NCBI GenBank assembly: GCA_039621445.1
Contig: CP154954.1
Location: forward strand, 52,285,526-52,349,525
Reading direction: 5' to 3'
DNA length: 64,000 nt
Source: Euglena gracilis
Taxonomy: Eukaryota; Euglenida; Euglenophyceae; Euglenales
The position numbers and the translations under genes are program-made. How positions within the stretch are numbered: the first letter of the stretch is position 1; each line of letters begins with the position of its first letter. The notes under the pieces are model-generated. The model had not been told where the DNA came from, did no database searches, and saw only the letters and a program-made list of their open reading frames with translations. Positions 46,281-64,000 of this stretch are shown here, piece after piece.

Positions 46281-46530
46281 CAGGGCTGTCTGACGGGAAG
46301 GCCTGGTGGGGGGTCGGACCCCCACACCCCCACCCACCTGGCACCCACTCAAAGAGCCAAAAAGCCTTTAGCGCCAAAGGAAAACCTTGACCTAAAAATT
46401 GGTGCCCCCAGAAATACAGGAAGGCCTGTGGGGGGAATCAGAACCCCCTCCAGGGTGGGGTGGGGGAGGGAGGGGGGTAATCAACCCCCCCCACCACCCA
46501 TTGGGTTGTGGGGATTCCCGCACAGCCCTG
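46281..46530. repeat. CAGGGCTGT...ACAGCCCTG foldback unit
   Basis: CAGGGCTGTCTGACGGGAAG pairs with GGATTCCCGCACAGCCCTG. GGCCTGGTGG plus G/C-run hairpins lie inside, and a second partial GGCCTGTGGG unit lies at 46425. Flanks share GGTCAG with a one-base offset. Confidence 0.6.
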
Positions 46531-46786
46531 AGGTCAGGGCAGGAATTATGGGAAGAAAGCTGAAAGGAAGGAAACGGGGGTCTGCCACCAAAAAAAAAAA
46601 AACAGCAGCGGCGGCGCCACAAGTGCGGAAATACCTTTTGCCCCCAAATTCCCCCCCCGAAGGTGTGGCTTTCTGTTTTTGCAACCTTCAGGAGCCCCCC
46701 CCCCCAGCCCAATGGGCCGGTCCATAGCCCCCATCCCCCCACTCTGGGGTGGGGTGACATCGGGGTCAAATGGAGGAATGGCTCGG

Positions 46787-60924
<14,138 letters not shown>

Positions 60925-60929
60925 CTTGT

Positions 60930-63900
60930 CGAAACCATTCCATTTCTTGCCAGGAGGGGAGGGGGGAGAGGCTCGGGGGCGGGTCATCAAAAATGCGACG
61001 CCAAAGAATGCATATAAGAAACATAAATGCAAAGATTTCACTTATGAATTGGGGGGGGGGAAATGGTAAAAAAGAGGTCAAAACGACATTTTTTTTTGTA
61101 TTTTGGGAAACATCATGCTCATTCCAAAAATTGTCCAAAATCTTCTTCCCGACAGAAGTCGAATTGGGGGGAATTGAGAAGCAGAGAAACGAGTTTGTTT
61201 CCCCCACTGCAAATGGAATTTCCCCCAAAAAAATGAAATACAGCTATACGATATCCCAAATGAGAAGGAACTGACCTTGCCATAAACCGCTTTTGATTCC
61301 CATGCATTTGGAATGAGCCACTAAAAAGTATCCACTTTGGAAAATTTTGTCATTGATGAAGAAATTTAAAACCACCTTCATTACTACTTCCCAGCCAGGC
61401 AGCCATCCTCCAAAAGGAGCACGATTCAGAACAATGGAATGCCCGGGTCATGATTGCGATTTCGGTTGCCATAGATGGATGGGGAAGTAGAGCTGTGAAA
61501 AAATGGTAACCTTTGTTGCTGATGCCGCTGATTTTTTTGTCCACCGCTCCGAGGAGGGTGTGCCGGTCGCCGAATCCAAACCTCAATTCCCAAACCCCCA
61601 AATTTGGGGGTTCATGTTCGTGTTGGGTTAGCAGGAAAACATCCTTGACGCAGTCAGCTGGCCTATCTTGGAGGCAAAGCACCCATGGCCACTTCCCATT
61701 CTGGTGCTCCAGTCAGGGCTGGTTGGCCCTGACTGGCCCTGTAATTCGTGCAAAATTGGTCGAGGGGGGTATGTCAATAAAAAAAAGGTCATACATCACG
61801 ACTATACAACATACTTGAAGTTTTCTCAGGTTTTCCCAGGCTAACGTTTCTGGCCATCTTGAAAATTTTGACCTTTTGGCCATTTTGACAGATTTCGGCC
61901 ACTTTTGGTCAATTTTAGCTCTTTTTGTGAGGTATGTAACAGGCGGCCTGAAAATGGACAAAAGTGGCAGAGGGCGGACAAAAGCAAGAAAAAGCATCTA
62001 GAAAACAACCAGAAGCATCCTAAGGCAGCCAACATGACAAAAGTTGCCAGAAGTGGCAAAAAAAAGTCGCCAAAGGTGGCAAAGGTGGCCTTAAAGTGGC
62101 CAAAAGTTGGCGAAAATTTTTTATTCATTGATAATTCAAATTGTCGAAGAAATGACCACGAAGAAGGACGCATTTGACTTTTGGGCCACTTGCGGCCACT
62201 TTTAGCCACCTTGGCTTACTTCTGGCTGCTTCTGGCTAACTTGTAGATTCTGCGGCAATGTCTCCAACGAAATGAGAGCTAACAACAGGGAAAAGAATAC
62301 CAGTTTGCAATGATTGATGACAGAGATGATAAAATTAAAATAAAATTAAGAAAACAAAAAATGAAGAATGAAAAAGCGACGAAGATTTTTCAAATGTGGA
62401 GGTCCAGTCCCCCAAATTCAAAGCCACTGTTGGGATTATGGTGACGGCTGACCCGACTGAGCACACAGCCTCCTGGCTTTAAATTTTGGGGTCGACCTTT
62501 GACGGCAAGCCCACAGTGGGAGAAAATCAAAGCACACATCTAACACGACTGGCGTCTTGAACTTAAAATTGGCTTTCTGACTCAAAATGGGACTCTTGAC
62601 GGAACTTTGCAACGAAAGCCCAGCGGTGGGATTGGGGGGGGGAGCACCAATGCCTGGCGGCCGCGGTCACCAGCGGACAGCAACCATCGCTGCAACGACG
62701 TCATGGCCTCGTGGGTCGGAAAGCAAAGCACGAGACGGGGTCGAACCACTCAGAAAACGGATGCGAATCGGGGTACCCGAAGGCATCGCAGCATGACAAG
62801 GGCAGCGGGGGTGGGGGTGGGCCAGCGAGCAGGTGGGGAACGGCTTGGCGCTGGGAACAGGCTTCTCTCTGCCAACCCCAGGCGTCCGCTGTGGGGTGCC
62901 TGAGTGCAGCAGTCACCCCCTCCCCCCAGGTCGGTTTTGGGTCAAATTGGCAAATTGCCTTAAAAATCACATTTTCGGTCTGGCACTAAGGGGTGGGCTA
63001 TTGGGGGGGCGGTGCAACGGAAAGTTGTTATGGAGAAGGCCTCCTCCCTGCGTGCGCAAAGCACCCACAGCTGGGCGGGGGTTACCCACCTTCAGGTTGC
63101 AACCCACCTTCAAAAGGAGCCTGGTCTGCAATTGATCGCCAACGCTTTCCCCAATCCCGAAGACGCTGTTCCGGCGAATGAGAGCCAAGAACGGGCAAAG
63201 TGGGCTGAAGGCCTCGTGGATGGGATGGGGGTACTGGCTGGTTCCGTCTGCCAGCCGTGAAATGAGGGACCCTTCCTTTGAACGTCGCAAAAACCCAAAG
63301 TTAGTTCCTTGGAAACCACCACAGAACAAAGAATGTGTGTGTGTGTGTGTGTGCGCGCGCGTGCGTGCGTGGTTGTGGTAAAGACTCCATGGACCTCCGG
63401 CAATGGACCCAAAAAAGAGGGGCAACATTTTCACTTTTTTTGGGGAGAGAAAACTTCCATTACCTGTTGATGGAGCATTACCTGTTGATGGGGGAGGCAG
63501 AAAGGCCGGTGCTGGTCCACGAGTTCTTCGCCAGGACTCCATGGCCTACCTTGCAAGCAGGGGTGCAGCGCGGCCAAGACGTTACAGCTACGGCCGGACC
63601 GCACAGAGCAGAAGGGGCGAACGGTACAGAGGGCAGCCGAAGCGGGCTGCGGAAGAATCGGCAACACACGAAACATGGTTCCGATGGTTGGGAGGCTGGG
63701 GAGGGTGGGGACACTCCCAGACAAAGCAACGCCGTCCTGCAGCAAAGCAACACAGAAGTGGCAGCCCCACAAAGCTGTTGCTCTGGCACGTTAGCAAAGC
63801 CTGGGGGGGGGGACAATTAAGTCCCTTCAATTAAACCCCTGGTTTCTTAATTGGGCACCGAAAGGCGGAAAGAAAAGGGGGTTGTTTTTTTGAAGGGGGG

Positions 63901-64000
63901 GGTGATTGGGTACCATTTGCAAAACCCCCCAAATCCTATGGGCATTTATCCCGCTTCTGAACAGAGCTCATATTTATGCGATTTTTGCCACCTCGAAATG
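60930..64000. other. No recognisable gene
   Basis: AT-rich sequence with GGCCACTTTTGGCCA-like repeats (61850-62240), a TG/GC microsatellite (63332-63372) and GC-rich patches at 62600-62950 and 63480-63700 with open frames but no clear exons. The missing 5' exon of gene M may be here. Confidence 0.5.

Overview
Nuclear DNA of a eukaryote, most likely a protist or alga. Short GC-rich coding exons sit in long AT-, G- or microsatellite-rich introns. Most junctions are GT-AG, with possible GC-AG cases. Nothing fixes the species. The readable host genes all lie on the minus strand; the genes inside the transposons lie on the plus strand.

Layout. 0.15-2.15 kb: a 2.0 kb element with TTAG-type inverted ends. 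3.4-5.8 kb: the 3' part of host gene O. 6.2-20.8 kb: host gene N, a multi-exon, multi-pass membrane protein whose introns hold a 1.16 kb CAGGG element, a 4.3 kb TTAG element carrying its own spliced gene, and a 0.77 kb GC-palindrome element. 21.88-33.51 kb: an 11.6 kb TTAG element with two long spliced genes, one holding a possible ParB/sulfiredoxin-like segment. 33.5-46 kb: mostly repeats, with scattered exon-like islands and several CAGGG elements. 46.8-60.9 kb: host gene M, an RNA-binding protein locus with two related RRM modules. 61-64 kb: nothing recognisable.

Main story. Three elements share related ends (CTTAG-N-GG). Each carries its own 16-20 bp palindrome, repeated 8-23 times, almost only between exons. 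This resembles a family-specific binding-site system such as VANDAL/VANC anti-silencing in plants, or dispersed parS-like sites; the largest element may encode a ParB-like fold. A second, unrelated set of elements has CAGGG...CCCTG ends, mostly 7-bp target duplications, and again a private short motif repeated near the ends.

Two further points deserve attention. Several otherwise coherent frames are crossed by UAG or UAA, while the clearest gene ends use UGA. This suggests UAR may be a sense codon, though gene decay is the alternative. The genes of the large element also show short duplications that shift frame, so this copy may be damaged. All exon models are hand-read from splice motifs, phase and coding quality, with no transcript support.
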